Below are positions 26,762 to 35,312 of a stretch of 64,000 nt of DNA, in pieces; within the stretch, counting starts at the first letter, position 1, and the number at the start of each line of letters is the position of its first letter. The notes under the pieces are model-generated. The model did no database searches. It worked only from the letters and a program-made list of their open reading frames with translations, and was not told the origin of the DNA. A program made the translations under genes and the position numbers. Origin of the DNA: Hoylesella loescheii DSM 19665 = JCM 12249 = ATCC 15930 (GTDB taxonomy: Bacteria > Bacteroidota > Bacteroidia > Bacteroidales > Bacteroidaceae); contig NZ_KB899219.1 in the NCBI RefSeq assembly GCF_000378085.1, positions 57,810-121,809 on the forward strand. The letters run 5' to 3'.

Positions 26762-27604
26762 TTACTTATTAACGAGCCTCACGCCCCCTTCTTCAATGGT
26801 TATCAAACGGCGTTTATATAAGTCGCCAACCGCCTTTTTATACACCTTTTTGCTCACTTCGAAGCGACGTTTGATGTCTTCGGCAGGGCTTTTGTCGCCC
26901 AAGTCGCAATAGCCTCCGTTGTCTTTTAGATATTGCAAAAGCGTTTCGGCAAAGTCGGTTGTTTGCTTCCTGCCCTGCGGTTGCAAACTAACGTCTATCT
27001 TTCCATCGGGTCTTACGCCCGTGATATATCCGCGAAGGCGGTCGCCAACATGAAGCGAGCGGAACACTTGCGACCGATATACCAGCCCCGGATAGGCATT
27101 ATCGACAATCACTTTAAACCCAAGCTCGGTGGGTTGCCACACCAAGAGGTCTACTTCTTCACCTTGGTTGTATGGCGGGAAGTCGGTGGCGAAGAAATGT
27201 TCAACCTTCGCCGAGGCGGCGATACGGTAGCTTTCTTCGTCGATAAACACAGCCACCACGTAGCTTTCACCAATCTTCATGCGCTGTTTTTGTTCGCGGA
27301 AGGGACAGAAAAGGTCCTTCATCAGTCCCCAATTCAAAAAAGCGCCATGCTCGTTCACCCACGATACATCCAAGCAAGCAAACTCGCCCACCTTGGCCAG
27401 CGGTGTTTCGGTGGTGGCCACAAGGCGTTCGTCTTGGTCTAGGTAAAGAAACACGTTGAGCATATCGCCCAGTTTACAGCCTTTTGGCACGTAACGCTTG
27501 GGCAAAAGCACCTCGCCTTCGTCGCCTGCATCTAGATACATGCCAAAATCCACTTCCTTTACAACTTCCAGTTGGTTATAATCACCAAGTCTTATTCTTG
27601 CCAT
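26762..27604 (-). CDS. cvfB: CvfB-like S1-domain RNA-binding protein
   Basis: A 280-residue cytoplasmic protein with tandem S1-like modules. The N-terminal one reads DFGMYLDAGDEGEVLLPKRYVP. A central module carries LVWQPTELGFKVIVDN, and RLRGYITGVRPDGKIDVSLQPQG is typical S1. The C-terminus is a winged-helix-like domain (GGYCDLGDKSPAEDIKRRFEVSKKVYKKAVGDL). This order matches CvfB/YitL, which in Staphylococcus influences virulence gene expression. The ATG at 27604 was chosen over a TTG at 27616. Confidence 0.9.
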   Translation of the reverse strand: MARIRLGDYNQLEVVKEVDFGMYLDAGDEGEVLLPKRYVPKGCKLGDMLNVFLYLDQDERLVATTETPLAKVGEFACLDVSWVNEHGAFLNWGLMKDLFCPFREQKQRMKIGESYVVAVFIDEESYRIAASAKVEHFFATDFPPYNQGEEVDLLVWQPTELGFKVIVDNAYPGLVYRSQVFRSLHVGDRLRGYITGVRPDGKIDVSLQPQGRKQTTDFAETLLQYLKDNGGYCDLGDKSPAEDIKRRFEVSKKVYKKAVGDLYKRRLITIEEGGVRLVNK

Positions 27605-27638
27605 TCGCTTATTCAAAAAATTAAGTTTGCCATTTGTG

Positions 27639-27646
27639 CAAATGTA
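27639..27646 (-). promoter_or_regulatory. Promoter -7 box for cvfB (TACATTTG)
   Basis: The reverse strand reads TACATTTG, 35 bp before the cvfB ATG. The oppositely oriented uraA box is 23 bp away. Confidence 0.65.
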
Positions 27647-27668
27647 CGCAAAAATGCTGGAAATGTAT

Positions 27669-27676
27669 TAACTTTG
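27669..27676 (+). promoter_or_regulatory. Promoter -7 box for the uracil permease (TAACTTTG)
   Basis: TAACTTTG is about 177 bp before the permease start, so the transcript should carry a leader of about 170 nt, possibly regulatory. Confidence 0.6.
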
Positions 27677-27852
27677 CATGGATAACGTGCAATCGAGGTG
27701 AAGAAAGTGGCCTCGCGGTATTGTCAAAGCCTCCGAATGCAACGCTTAGATACGTGTATTTGGCTACCGATAGCGCTTACGTGGCGGTAATGTCCCATCT
27801 GTCCGCGCCCCATTTCACCCTTTCTCTCCAGTACGAACAACTTCAATAAACA

Positions 27853-29085
27853 ATGGAACAAATACAACTCACAGCAAGCAAACGCATCATCGTAGGCGTT
27901 CAATTTCTCTTTGTGGCCTTCGGCGCGACGGTATTGGTGCCGCTACTTGTGGGGCTCGACCCCTCAACGGCACTCCTCACAGCAGGTTTGGGAACATTTA
28001 TCTTTCATTTCTTAACGAAAGGTAAGGTTCCCATTTTTCTTGGTTCGAGCTTTGCTTTCATCGCTCCCATCATCGCTGCAAGCAAACAATGGGGCATGCC
28101 TGGTACTTTGGCGGGCCTTGTTGGCGTGTCGTTGGTTTATTTTGTGATGAGTGCCTTGGTGCGTTGGCAGGGCAAACGCCTGCTTCGTAAGCTTTTCCCG
28201 CCTGTAGTTATTGGTCCGGTAATCATCCTTATCGGCCTTTCGCTCTCGTCGGCAGCGGTCGATATGGCCAAAACCAATTGGATTTTGGCGCTCGCTTCGC
28301 TGGTTACGGCCATCTTGGTGCTAACCCTTGGGCGCGGATTGCTTAAGCTCGTGCCCGTGGTTTGTGGTATCGCGGTGGGCTATGTGTTGGCTTTCTTCAT
28401 GGATGAGGTAGATTTTCAGCCCGTGATAGATGCCCAATGGTTCGCGCTTCCTGCTAGTTTAGCTCACTTTTCATTACCGCAATTCAGCTGGGAACCCTTA
28501 CTTTTCATGATTCCTGTGGCCATTGCGCCCGTGATAGAGCACATCGGCGACGTTTATGTGGTGGGTGCTGTGGCCGATAAAGACTTTACCAAAGACCCTG
28601 GATTGCACCGCACGCTTCTGGGCGATGGTGCTGCGTGTCTTGTTAGCGCTTTCTTGGCGGGTCCTCCTGTCACCACCTACTCTGAAGTTACGGGTGCAAT
28701 GAGCATCACCAAGGTAACTTCGCCTGCCGTTATACGCATCGCTGCGGCCACGGCCATCGTGTTTTCGGTTATCGGTAAGCTAAGTGCGCTGTTGCGAAGC
28801 ATCCCCCAAGCTGTGTTGGGTGGCATCATGTTGTTGCTCTTTGGCACCATTGCCAGTGTGGGTTTGCTCAACTTGATGCGCAACAAGGTAGACCTAAACC
28901 AAACGCGCAACATCATTATCATTGCCGTAACCCTCACTATGGGCATCGGCGGTGCAGTGCTTTCTTACGGCAACTTCGCCATTAGCGGCATCGGCTTATC
29001 GGCCATTGTGGGCATCACCCTTAACCTTTGTTTGCCGCAAGAGAAAGAAATGAAGGAGGAAGAGAAGAAACAGGCCTCGAAGTAA
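27853..29085 (+). CDS. uraA: Uracil permease, NCS2 family
   Basis: A 410-residue inner-membrane nucleobase:cation symporter. It has the Bacteroidetes UraA pattern: PVFLGSSFAFIAP-like PIFLGSSFAFIAPI near residue 60, the conserved Glu in IPVAIAPVIEHIGDVYVV near 235, and GPPVTTYSEVTGAM near 275. These match the uracil-binding motifs of UraA. The C-terminus is lysine and glutamate rich. Substrate assignment as uracil is by family and could be xanthine/uracil in general. Confidence 0.93.
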   Translation: MEQIQLTASKRIIVGVQFLFVAFGATVLVPLLVGLDPSTALLTAGLGTFIFHFLTKGKVPIFLGSSFAFIAPIIAASKQWGMPGTLAGLVGVSLVYFVMSALVRWQGKRLLRKLFPPVVIGPVIILIGLSLSSAAVDMAKTNWILALASLVTAILVLTLGRGLLKLVPVVCGIAVGYVLAFFMDEVDFQPVIDAQWFALPASLAHFSLPQFSWEPLLFMIPVAIAPVIEHIGDVYVVGAVADKDFTKDPGLHRTLLGDGAACLVSAFLAGPPVTTYSEVTGAMSITKVTSPAVIRIAAATAIVFSVIGKLSALLRSIPQAVLGGIMLLLFGTIASVGLLNLMRNKVDLNQTRNIIIIAVTLTMGIGGAVLSYGNFAISGIGLSAIVGITLNLCLPQEKEMKEEEKKQASK

Positions 29086-29093
29086 AGGTAAAT

Positions 29094-29154
29094 ATAATGT
29101 TAAGCGGGTTATAAAAACGCCTTAAAGGTGATTTTATAACCCGCTTAACATTAT
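29094..29154 (+). terminator. Perfect 23-bp stem after the uracil permease
   Basis: ATAATGTTAAGCGGGTTATA and the next three bases (29094-29116) are exactly complementary to 29132-29154, with a 15-nt loop. It is the probable terminator of the permease transcript. No long T-tract follows, so factor-assisted termination or RNA stabilisation is possible. Confidence 0.75.
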
Positions 29155-29314
29155 AGCCATACGGCAAGGTTGCATTCTCCCTCGCGCGCGTATTAATAAT
29201 AGATATAGCTGTGGATTGCAGGCCGAAACAGGTGTTAGAACTTGTCGTTATTACATGATAACTTGCTTATAATGACATGTTCAACAGCTTACAATCACCC
29301 ACTAGGGATTACCC

Positions 29315-29809
29315 TTAGTGAGTCAGTTTATACATTTCTTTTACCAAAGGACTATCTTCAGGATATATCTTTGTTACTTTACAAATAATATCATTCACCA
29401 AATAATGTTTGGTTTTCTTCATAATACATTCCATCCAACCTTCATCTGGAAGACTGCGCCAGAAATCGTGCTCATTAAAATCCATATCAAGTTTCACTTC
29501 TAGTATAACCACAGTGGGATTATCAGAATCAATGACGCTTGATGGATAGTTATAAAAAATGACCCCCCTTGTACGTTCCTCTCCCCAAGGCCCAGCACTA
29601 ACGGTAGACATGTGTTCTATGGGAAACCCTGCAGTTTCCAATTTATAAAATAATTTTTCAGCAGGTTCACGCAGGAAGAGTTGTTTGTTCTCCACTAAAT
29701 ATTTTGCATAGGCTACGGTTTCCTCATGCGACAAGGTCTCCTTTTTTTGTGCGAAAAGATTGGCTGAGACTAGTGTTAACAACCATACTATCATCATTAA
29801 TCGTTTCAT
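29315..29809 (-). CDS. Exported hypothetical protein
   Basis: A 164-residue protein with a signal peptide (MKRLMMIVWLLTLVSANLFAQ). The mature part has a helical start (TVAYAKYLVENKQLFLREPAEKLF) and a strand-rich middle (VVILEVKLDMDF). No family is recognised. Its base composition is more AT-rich than its neighbours, and it stands alone between long AT-rich gaps, which may indicate recent gain. It is transcribed toward the permease terminator. Confidence 0.7.
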   Translation of the reverse strand: MKRLMMIVWLLTLVSANLFAQKKETLSHEETVAYAKYLVENKQLFLREPAEKLFYKLETAGFPIEHMSTVSAGPWGEERTRGVIFYNYPSSVIDSDNPTVVILEVKLDMDFNEHDFWRSLPDEGWMECIMKKTKHYLVNDIICKVTKIYPEDSPLVKEMYKLTH

Positions 29810-30312
29810 ATCATTGACATTTTATGGGTTTGTAAGATGGTTTTCTCTTCTTCGATACAACAGGTGCCACATCATATACTGTAGTTGTTTTTCCTTGTTT
29901 CCATACGTTTAATTTTTAGTATTTGATAAACAGCTAAGTTCATTCCTTGTGTCGCACTTGGTGAAATGGATAATTGCTTATGTCAGTAATGCAAAATTAG
30001 TAAAAAAACAAATAGGTTGTTTTATTTTGGGAGATATTTTTTGCAACGGAGCTTTCTGTCTGACTTTTACTGAATTCAGCTTAATTGATGAGAAAAGAAT
30101 AATATTCCTTTGCGCGTGCAAATAGGTGATGATGAGCAGATGGGTTTAGCCTTGTCTTTATAATGTGTTCTTGTCAGAACATACAAGTTGTGGTAAGTTG
30201 TAAAGCTAGATGCTAACTAAAAACTCAAGAGCTATCCCTTAGATGGTAATAAATGATGGTATGCAAAATTATTAGCGTGCCATTGAAAGCCTGTTTAGCA
30301 TCTACCGTCTTG
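29810..30312. other. AT-rich intergenic region without a supported gene
   Basis: About 500 bp with short T and A tracts and no plausible coding frame. The right end (about 30255-30312) resembles flanks of the dispersed element and runs into the 22-bp array. Confidence 0.6.
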
Positions 30313-30422
30313 TTACTTGTTAGCTGGAACCCTGTTCCAAGTGACATGGAATGCTGTTCCATCTTATCTGGAACAACATTCCATCTTATGTGGAACAGCA
30401 TTCCCGCTTAGTGGTAGTGGGG
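30313..30422. repeat. 22-bp inverted-pentamer array, locus 3
   Basis: Half-sites TTCCA start at 30335, 30357 and 30379 and TTCCC at 30401, with TTACT at 30313, all exactly 22 bp apart. Each is followed by TGGAA. The spacer is AGTGACA or TCTTATC rather than GATGATA. Flanks share ACGTTCT(A)TAA and CATCAGCG-like text with the dispersed element. Confidence 0.92.
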
Positions 30423-30500
30423 TGGGAGATAAAAAGACGTTCTATAATGCCATACATCAGCGTGTCTCGGTGATAATGTTATGCCGTGTGTATAATGCAA

Positions 30501-30536
30501 TTTGCCCCACGTTAACCTTGCGGAACGTGGGGCAAA
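30501..30536 (-). terminator. Terminator hairpin downstream of GH92
   Basis: TTTGCCCCACGTT pairs with AACGTGGGGCAAA across a 10-nt loop. It lies about 150 bp after the GH92 stop in the direction of transcription. Confidence 0.75.
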
Positions 30537-30569
30537 TGAATGGTTGTAGGGAGGCGTTATCGTCTTTTT

Positions 30570-30650
30570 AAAGTTGGCAAACCAACGAGTTAACTGGTAG
30601 ACGAGCGCCTTTTTTAGTTGACAAGTTAACCAGTTAACTGGTTGGCAAGG
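30570..30650. repeat. AGTTAAC word foldback
   Basis: GTTGGCAAACCAACGAGTTAACTGG on the left (split as GTTGGCAAACCAACG and AGTTAACTGG) faces AGTTAACCAGTTAACTGGTTGGCAAG-type words on the right. The words can pair in several registers. The array starts 33 bp after the GH92 stop. Confidence 0.6.
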
Positions 30651-30682
30651 CCGCCTTTTCTGTTTTTATATAAACATTTGGA

Positions 30683-33004
30683 TTAACGAGAAGGTGTTCC
30701 TTTCAGTTCGAACGTTATGTTGCCACCCTTCAAAAGTTCTTCGTGCGACACGCGATAGCCCTTAAATGGCTTGTTGCCAAGGGTGATGCCGTTGATGAAA
30801 ATGTCGGTGGGCTGTTGGCGTTTTGCCTCAATAACCAACTCGTTGCGTCCCCATTGTTCCTTATCTAAGTGAATGGTTACGCGGTTGAACACGGGCGACG
30901 AGAGCGTGTAGGCAGGTTCGCCGGGGCAGTCGGGATAAAAGCCCATCATGTTAAACACCAGCCATGCCGACATCGTTCCTGTATCGTCGTTGCCTGGGAT
31001 GCCGTCGGGTGCGTTCTTAAAGTATTTCGCCATCAGTCGATGAAGCTCTTTTTGCGTGCGCCACTCTTCGCCCTTGAAGTACGAAAATAGGTGCGGATAG
31101 GCAATGTCGGGTTCGTTGGCAGGGTCGTAAAGCTCTTTATCGAACACCATTTGCAGCTTATCTACAAAGGGCTTTTGACCACCCATCAGCTTGGCAAGCC
31201 CTGTTACGTCGTGCGGAACATAGAAAGTGTAGTTCCAAGCGTTACCTTCGTGAAAGCCTGGACTAGGCTCGAAGTTCTCGCCTTGTTTGGGATTGAAGGG
31301 CGAATAGAACTTGCCGTTGGGCAGGATGGGCCTAAGTGTGCCGTATTCTTTGCTGTAATAGTGGCGATAGCCAAGCGAACGGTTATGGAATAGTCGTGCA
31401 TCGGCCTTCTTTCCCAAAGCGGCGGCCAACCGCGACAGAGCGTTGTCGGCTATATAATACTCTAACGCGTGCGAAACAGAGTTGTCGTACTGTTCGCGTA
31501 GCGGCACATAGCCCAGCGAAAGATAGTCGTCGTTGTCGGGACGAAGTAAGTTTTGGGGGCCAGGAGTGGTTGCACCCTTGCGCATAGCCTCGTATGCCGT
31601 GTTGATATCATAACCACGAAGGCCTTTAAGCCATGTGTCTACGATGACGGGAATGGCTGGGTCGCCCTCCATGGTATAGGTTTCGCGGCCGTAGAGTTCC
31701 CATTTGGGTAGCCAACCATGCTCGCGATACATGTCGATCATGGTGCGAACCATGTCGCGTTGACGGTTGGGGTAGACGAGTGTGAGCAGTTGGTGCACGT
31801 TGCGGTAGGTGTCCCACAGCGAGAATACGGTGTAACGGTTGCCCTCGCGCATAGTTTTCACCTCGCCGGTTTCAAGTGTTGGGTATTGTCCGTTAACGTC
31901 TTGCAAGATATTGGGGTGCAACAAGGTGTGGTAGAGGGCCGTGTAGAACACCGTTTGTTGGTCTTCTGTTCCGCCTTCAACCTCTATGCGCGACAGGTCT
32001 TTGTTCCAAGCGTTGCGTGCCTCTTCCTTTATCTTGTCGAAATCTTTGCCCTTTTGTTCGGCATCGAGGTTTTCGCGGGCGTTGGCCATGCTAACAAACG
32101 AAATGCCCATGCGTACCACAACGGGTTCGTTGGCATGGCTGTCGAAATTGAGATACACGCCAATGTCGTCGCCGGCTATCTCTTTCGTGTAGTTGGTGTA
32201 TAGCTTATATTTGCCGTTGTCCTTATCCCATTCGGCCTCTACGCCCGTCATGGGACGTTGTTTTTTCCAATATCCCGCAGCCGTGGGTTTAGTGTCTACG
32301 CGCATAACGAAGTAGATGGGGAACACGGCTTGCGGGTTGTAGCAGAACGTTCCCAGCAGTTTCACGCCCTCGTATTCGGTATCGCTTACGCGGCGAACCA
32401 TCGCTCCCGTTTCGTTTGTTAGTCCTTCGCCCAGGTTAAGCAAAATGTTGCTTTTGCCTTTGGGGAACCAAAAGCGCGCCATCGAGGTGCGCGGGGTGGC
32501 CGTTACTTCGGTGCGCACGTCGTAACGGGGTAAGTAATTGCTGTAATAACCTGGCGAAGCCTGCTGCTGGGTCATAGGACTGCCATACGCTTTGTAGTCT
32601 ACTTCGAGCTTGCCTGTTGTGGGCATGAGCAGCAGCGAACCCAAATCGGGACAGCCAACACCGCTAAGGTTGACGTGCGAATAGCCTGTGAAGTAGACGT
32701 TATGATACTCGTAGGGAGTAGACCACCAACGTGCGTCCTTGTCGAACTTATTGTTTGCGGAGCCCATCACATTGAAAGGCACCACCGACATCAGGCCATT
32801 GGGGCACACTGCACCGGGATTTGTAGTACCGAAATTTGTTGTCCCGATAAAAGCGTTCACATAGTCTACGGGCTGTTTTTGTGCTTTGACCACGTTGGGT
32901 AGTATGGTGGCGATACACGCAAGTGCTGCAAATAGGCTGTTGAAGCTAAGCACACGTAGTGCAAAAGATGGTTTGGAGGATTGTGATATGGGCATGTTGC
33001 GCAA
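30683..33004 (-). CDS. GH92 alpha-1,2-mannosidase, exported
   Basis: A 773-residue glycoside hydrolase with a signal peptide in the first 42 residues (ending VVKAQ). GH92 enzymes are calcium-dependent exo-mannosidases that trim mannose from N-glycans or yeast mannan. The catalytic acid is probably Glu586 in HEGNAWNYTF. The general-base aspartate pair is Asp673-Asp674 in GNDDTGTMSAW. The opening YVNAFIGTTNFG is the GH92 N-terminal motif. It differs in length and subfamily details from the other GH92 at 36.4 kb. Linkage specificity is inferred. Confidence 0.93.
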   Translation of the reverse strand: MRNMPISQSSKPSFALRVLSFNSLFAALACIATILPNVVKAQKQPVDYVNAFIGTTNFGTTNPGAVCPNGLMSVVPFNVMGSANNKFDKDARWWSTPYEYHNVYFTGYSHVNLSGVGCPDLGSLLLMPTTGKLEVDYKAYGSPMTQQQASPGYYSNYLPRYDVRTEVTATPRTSMARFWFPKGKSNILLNLGEGLTNETGAMVRRVSDTEYEGVKLLGTFCYNPQAVFPIYFVMRVDTKPTAAGYWKKQRPMTGVEAEWDKDNGKYKLYTNYTKEIAGDDIGVYLNFDSHANEPVVVRMGISFVSMANARENLDAEQKGKDFDKIKEEARNAWNKDLSRIEVEGGTEDQQTVFYTALYHTLLHPNILQDVNGQYPTLETGEVKTMREGNRYTVFSLWDTYRNVHQLLTLVYPNRQRDMVRTMIDMYREHGWLPKWELYGRETYTMEGDPAIPVIVDTWLKGLRGYDINTAYEAMRKGATTPGPQNLLRPDNDDYLSLGYVPLREQYDNSVSHALEYYIADNALSRLAAALGKKADARLFHNRSLGYRHYYSKEYGTLRPILPNGKFYSPFNPKQGENFEPSPGFHEGNAWNYTFYVPHDVTGLAKLMGGQKPFVDKLQMVFDKELYDPANEPDIAYPHLFSYFKGEEWRTQKELHRLMAKYFKNAPDGIPGNDDTGTMSAWLVFNMMGFYPDCPGEPAYTLSSPVFNRVTIHLDKEQWGRNELVIEAKRQQPTDIFINGITLGNKPFKGYRVSHEELLKGGNITFELKGTPSR

Positions 33005-33393
33005 TTGAATGCTGGTTTTTAAGTTGTCAAGGCATGTTCTATAAATTCCCCGCTAGGGTTCGGTTGTTGTTCCTTGTATCGCTCTTCACTGTCTTTTTGC
33101 TTTTATCTGGCATCTATCGTAGTCTCTTTCAGTCGCATAGTCCATTATGTTCTTTCAAGAGGTAAGCGTGATCTGCGCAGCTAAAAGCAAGAGATACAGT
33201 GGAGGTAACTTCTAGAACCTGCCTTAAAAGACAAGTCGCTGCCCCACAAGTGGTGCTTGTATGTACAGGATGGTAACAGCGAATGTCTTTTGTTTTGCAA
33301 AAATACGCAAAATAAGCCATATCTACAAACATTGTAGGTCGTAAGTTGGACAGTGTTGTTTTGGTGCCAATGGATGTGTTGGGATAAGCATAC
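33005..33393. other. Intergenic region upstream of GH92
   Basis: About 390 bp with no supported gene. A possible minus-strand -7 box (TATTTTTG, reverse of 33296-33303) could start the GH92 transcript with a long leader. Nothing else stands out. Confidence 0.4.
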
Positions 33394-33396
33394 AAA

Positions 33397-33441
33397 AAGC
33401 CAACCCCAAGATGTCACTGGCCAAAACATTGGGGTTGGCTT
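33397..33441 (-). terminator. Terminator of the first PorT-like gene
   Basis: AAGCCAACCCCAA pairs exactly with TTGGGGTTGGCTT over a 19-nt loop. A-rich sequence on the plus strand gives a U-tract in the minus-strand RNA. Confidence 0.85.
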
Positions 33442-33513
33442 ATTCGTTTATTGTTTTTATTGTGCGCCAATGGCGCTATTTGTATGTGTTAGTTAATAAG
33501 TTGGGTGTGTTGT

Positions 33514-34137
33514 TTACAAAGCAAACTTATACCCAGCGGTGAATTGGAACACGATGTGTCTGTCGCTAGAGGGTGCGTCGCTCAAGATTTTTACCAGTCC
33601 AGGACAGTACCTTGCGTCCAGCATCACATTGCTAAATTCGTATGATACGCCGATGGGGATGCTAAAATCGAAGTTTTGTAGTTTCACATTGGAGTATTGT
33701 GGCGTGTTCTGTATTAGTTTTTCGATGCCAAATTCAACAGAAACACCATTTCGTTCTACAATCGCCTTGTCGTTTATCAAGAAGCCAGGTTGCACTCCTA
33801 CTTTAAGGGCTAGCCCTTTGACTACGTGAAAATTGATGAGTATTGGCACGTTAATGTAGTCGAGTTTCATGGTTACGTCAGTCCCATTAAGACTTTGTTT
33901 GGTGCCTTGTTGAGAATAAATGGTGCCAAGCGAGAAGGAAAGCAGCTTGTTAAGTTGGTAGTTGGCCTCTGCTCCAAATACAAGTCCGGCTTTTGCTCCG
34001 TTATCTCCATCAGATGAAATGATGTTGCTTACATTAATACCTACTTTGGGTTGTAGGCTGAATGTACCAGGTTCGGTTTGAGCAAATGTCGTTGCCGAAA
34101 GTAGCAACGATAAGCATAGGGTAGTAAACTTCTTCAT
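33514..34137 (-). CDS. PorT-like outer-membrane beta-barrel protein A
   Basis: A 207-residue protein with a signal peptide (MKKFTTLCLSLLLSATTFAQ) and a barrel of alternating strands. Markers are the PKVGINVSN opening, LSFSLGTIYSQQGTKQ and the terminal QFTAGYKFAL. It belongs to the PorT/OmpW-like porin families of Bacteroidetes. It is about 150 bp downstream of a paralogue of the same build, pointing to tandem duplication. Confidence 0.85.
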   Translation of the reverse strand: MKKFTTLCLSLLLSATTFAQTEPGTFSLQPKVGINVSNIISSDGDNGAKAGLVFGAEANYQLNKLLSFSLGTIYSQQGTKQSLNGTDVTMKLDYINVPILINFHVVKGLALKVGVQPGFLINDKAIVERNGVSVEFGIEKLIQNTPQYSNVKLQNFDFSIPIGVSYEFSNVMLDARYCPGLVKILSDAPSSDRHIVFQFTAGYKFAL

Positions 34138-34231
34138 TTTAATTAAGATTTTGATTGTTGTTTGATGTAAAAAAATATATTTTCGGACAAGCCGAGAAAG
34201 GTTTTAATAAGGTTGTTGGCGTGGTAGTTAT

Positions 34232-34276
34232 CGTCTAATGCCACCCTTCGCGCGATGCGAAAGGTGGCTTTAGACG
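34232..34276 (-). terminator. Terminator of the second PorT-like gene
   Basis: CGTCTA with GCCACC pairs with GGTGGC and TAGACG around an inner TTCGC/GCGAA stem. It lies just after the gene's stop on the minus strand. Confidence 0.75.
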
Positions 34277-34285
34277 GTGGTCATG

Positions 34286-34936
34286 TTACAGGTCGAACTT
34301 ATATCCAACGGTGAATTGGAACACGCTGTTGCGTCCGTTGCGCCACCATGTGCGGTTGGCAACGTTGTTTAAGCCCATGTTATAGCGTGCGTCGAACACC
34401 AATTGACGGAATTGGTACGAAATGGCGAAAGGTATCGACATGTCTACCGACTCTGCATGGGCATCATCCCAATCTAGGCGTTTCATACCATGGTGGAAGT
34501 CCCCTTCGTATATGTATCCATTGCGTTTTAGCGTTACGGCATCGTTTACCAAGATACCCGGCTGCAAACCCACTTTAAGTTCAAGTCCTGGAGCAACGTT
34601 GAAGTGCACCATGAAGGGCAAGTTGAGATAGTCGAGACGGATATACGTGTCGTAATCCCTATCGAAGAACCACGAGTTTGTTCCTTGTTGCGAGTAGATA
34701 AGCGAACCAGAGAGCGTAACGACATCCGAAACGCGACAGCCTAATTCGCCACCTAGCGCCAAGCCGAAACGTACATTGTTGCCCCAGTTGGTAACTGTGG
34801 CGATGTTAAATCCGCCCTTAGGCATGATGTACCATTGTGAAGAACGCGCATAACTGCGGCGCATCGTGCGTCGGCGTTGTGAAAACGCGCTAAGAGTTAC
34901 TGCCAAAAGCAGCGCAATCATTAAAATCTTTCTCAT
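34286..34936 (-). CDS. PorT-like outer-membrane beta-barrel protein B
   Basis: A 216-residue paralogue of the gene downstream, sharing GSLIYSQQGTNSW, LDYLNLPFMVHFNV, LKVGLQPGILVND and the ending VFQFTVGYKFDL. The signal peptide is followed by an arginine-rich stretch (QRRRTMRRSYARS). It probably forms a small outer-membrane barrel of unknown specificity. A -7 box at 35046-35053 drives it. The PorT-like pair sits between two GH92 genes. Confidence 0.85.
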   Translation of the reverse strand: MRKILMIALLLAVTLSAFSQRRRTMRRSYARSSQWYIMPKGGFNIATVTNWGNNVRFGLALGGELGCRVSDVVTLSGSLIYSQQGTNSWFFDRDYDTYIRLDYLNLPFMVHFNVAPGLELKVGLQPGILVNDAVTLKRNGYIYEGDFHHGMKRLDWDDAHAESVDMSIPFAISYQFRQLVFDARYNMGLNNVANRTWWRNGRNSVFQFTVGYKFDL

Positions 34937-35045
34937 AATTTTTTGTGTTATAGTCTAAATGATACGTAAAAATTAATTAACAAATAGCGTGGTGCATTAT
35001 ATGCGCCTCAGTATGTTTTCAAGGTACTCTAATTCTTTACGTTGG

Positions 35046-35053
35046 CAAAGATA
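35046..35053 (-). promoter_or_regulatory. Promoter -7 box for PorT-like B (TATCTTTG)
   Basis: The reverse strand reads TATCTTTG about 110 bp before the ATG. Confidence 0.55.
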
Positions 35054-35161
35054 GGGAAAATATCAGTATAAAGGCTAGATAGTCGTATATTTTTAACTTG
35101 TTTTAGACAAATTCATACATAAGTGTTTCGTCCAATATTTGCCTATGCCAATAAAAACGTT

Positions 35162-35169
35162 TATCTTTG
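35162..35169 (+). promoter_or_regulatory. Promoter -7 box for the glycosyltransferase operon (TATCTTTG)
   Basis: TATCTTTG is followed by a likely transcription start near 35175. The downstream unit is the glycosyltransferase and probably the GH92 behind it. Confidence 0.6.
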
Positions 35170-35312
35170 CATAGCAGGGGTTATGGCCCATAATGGCCAG
35201 CCGCTAACCATAACAATTGATGTTGGGCTTGTTCGTATGGTCTTCGATGGGGCTGAAAATGTCCCTGGCGAAAAGGCAGAACATGCCACAAAAACAAACT
35301 AGATTGCCCCTT

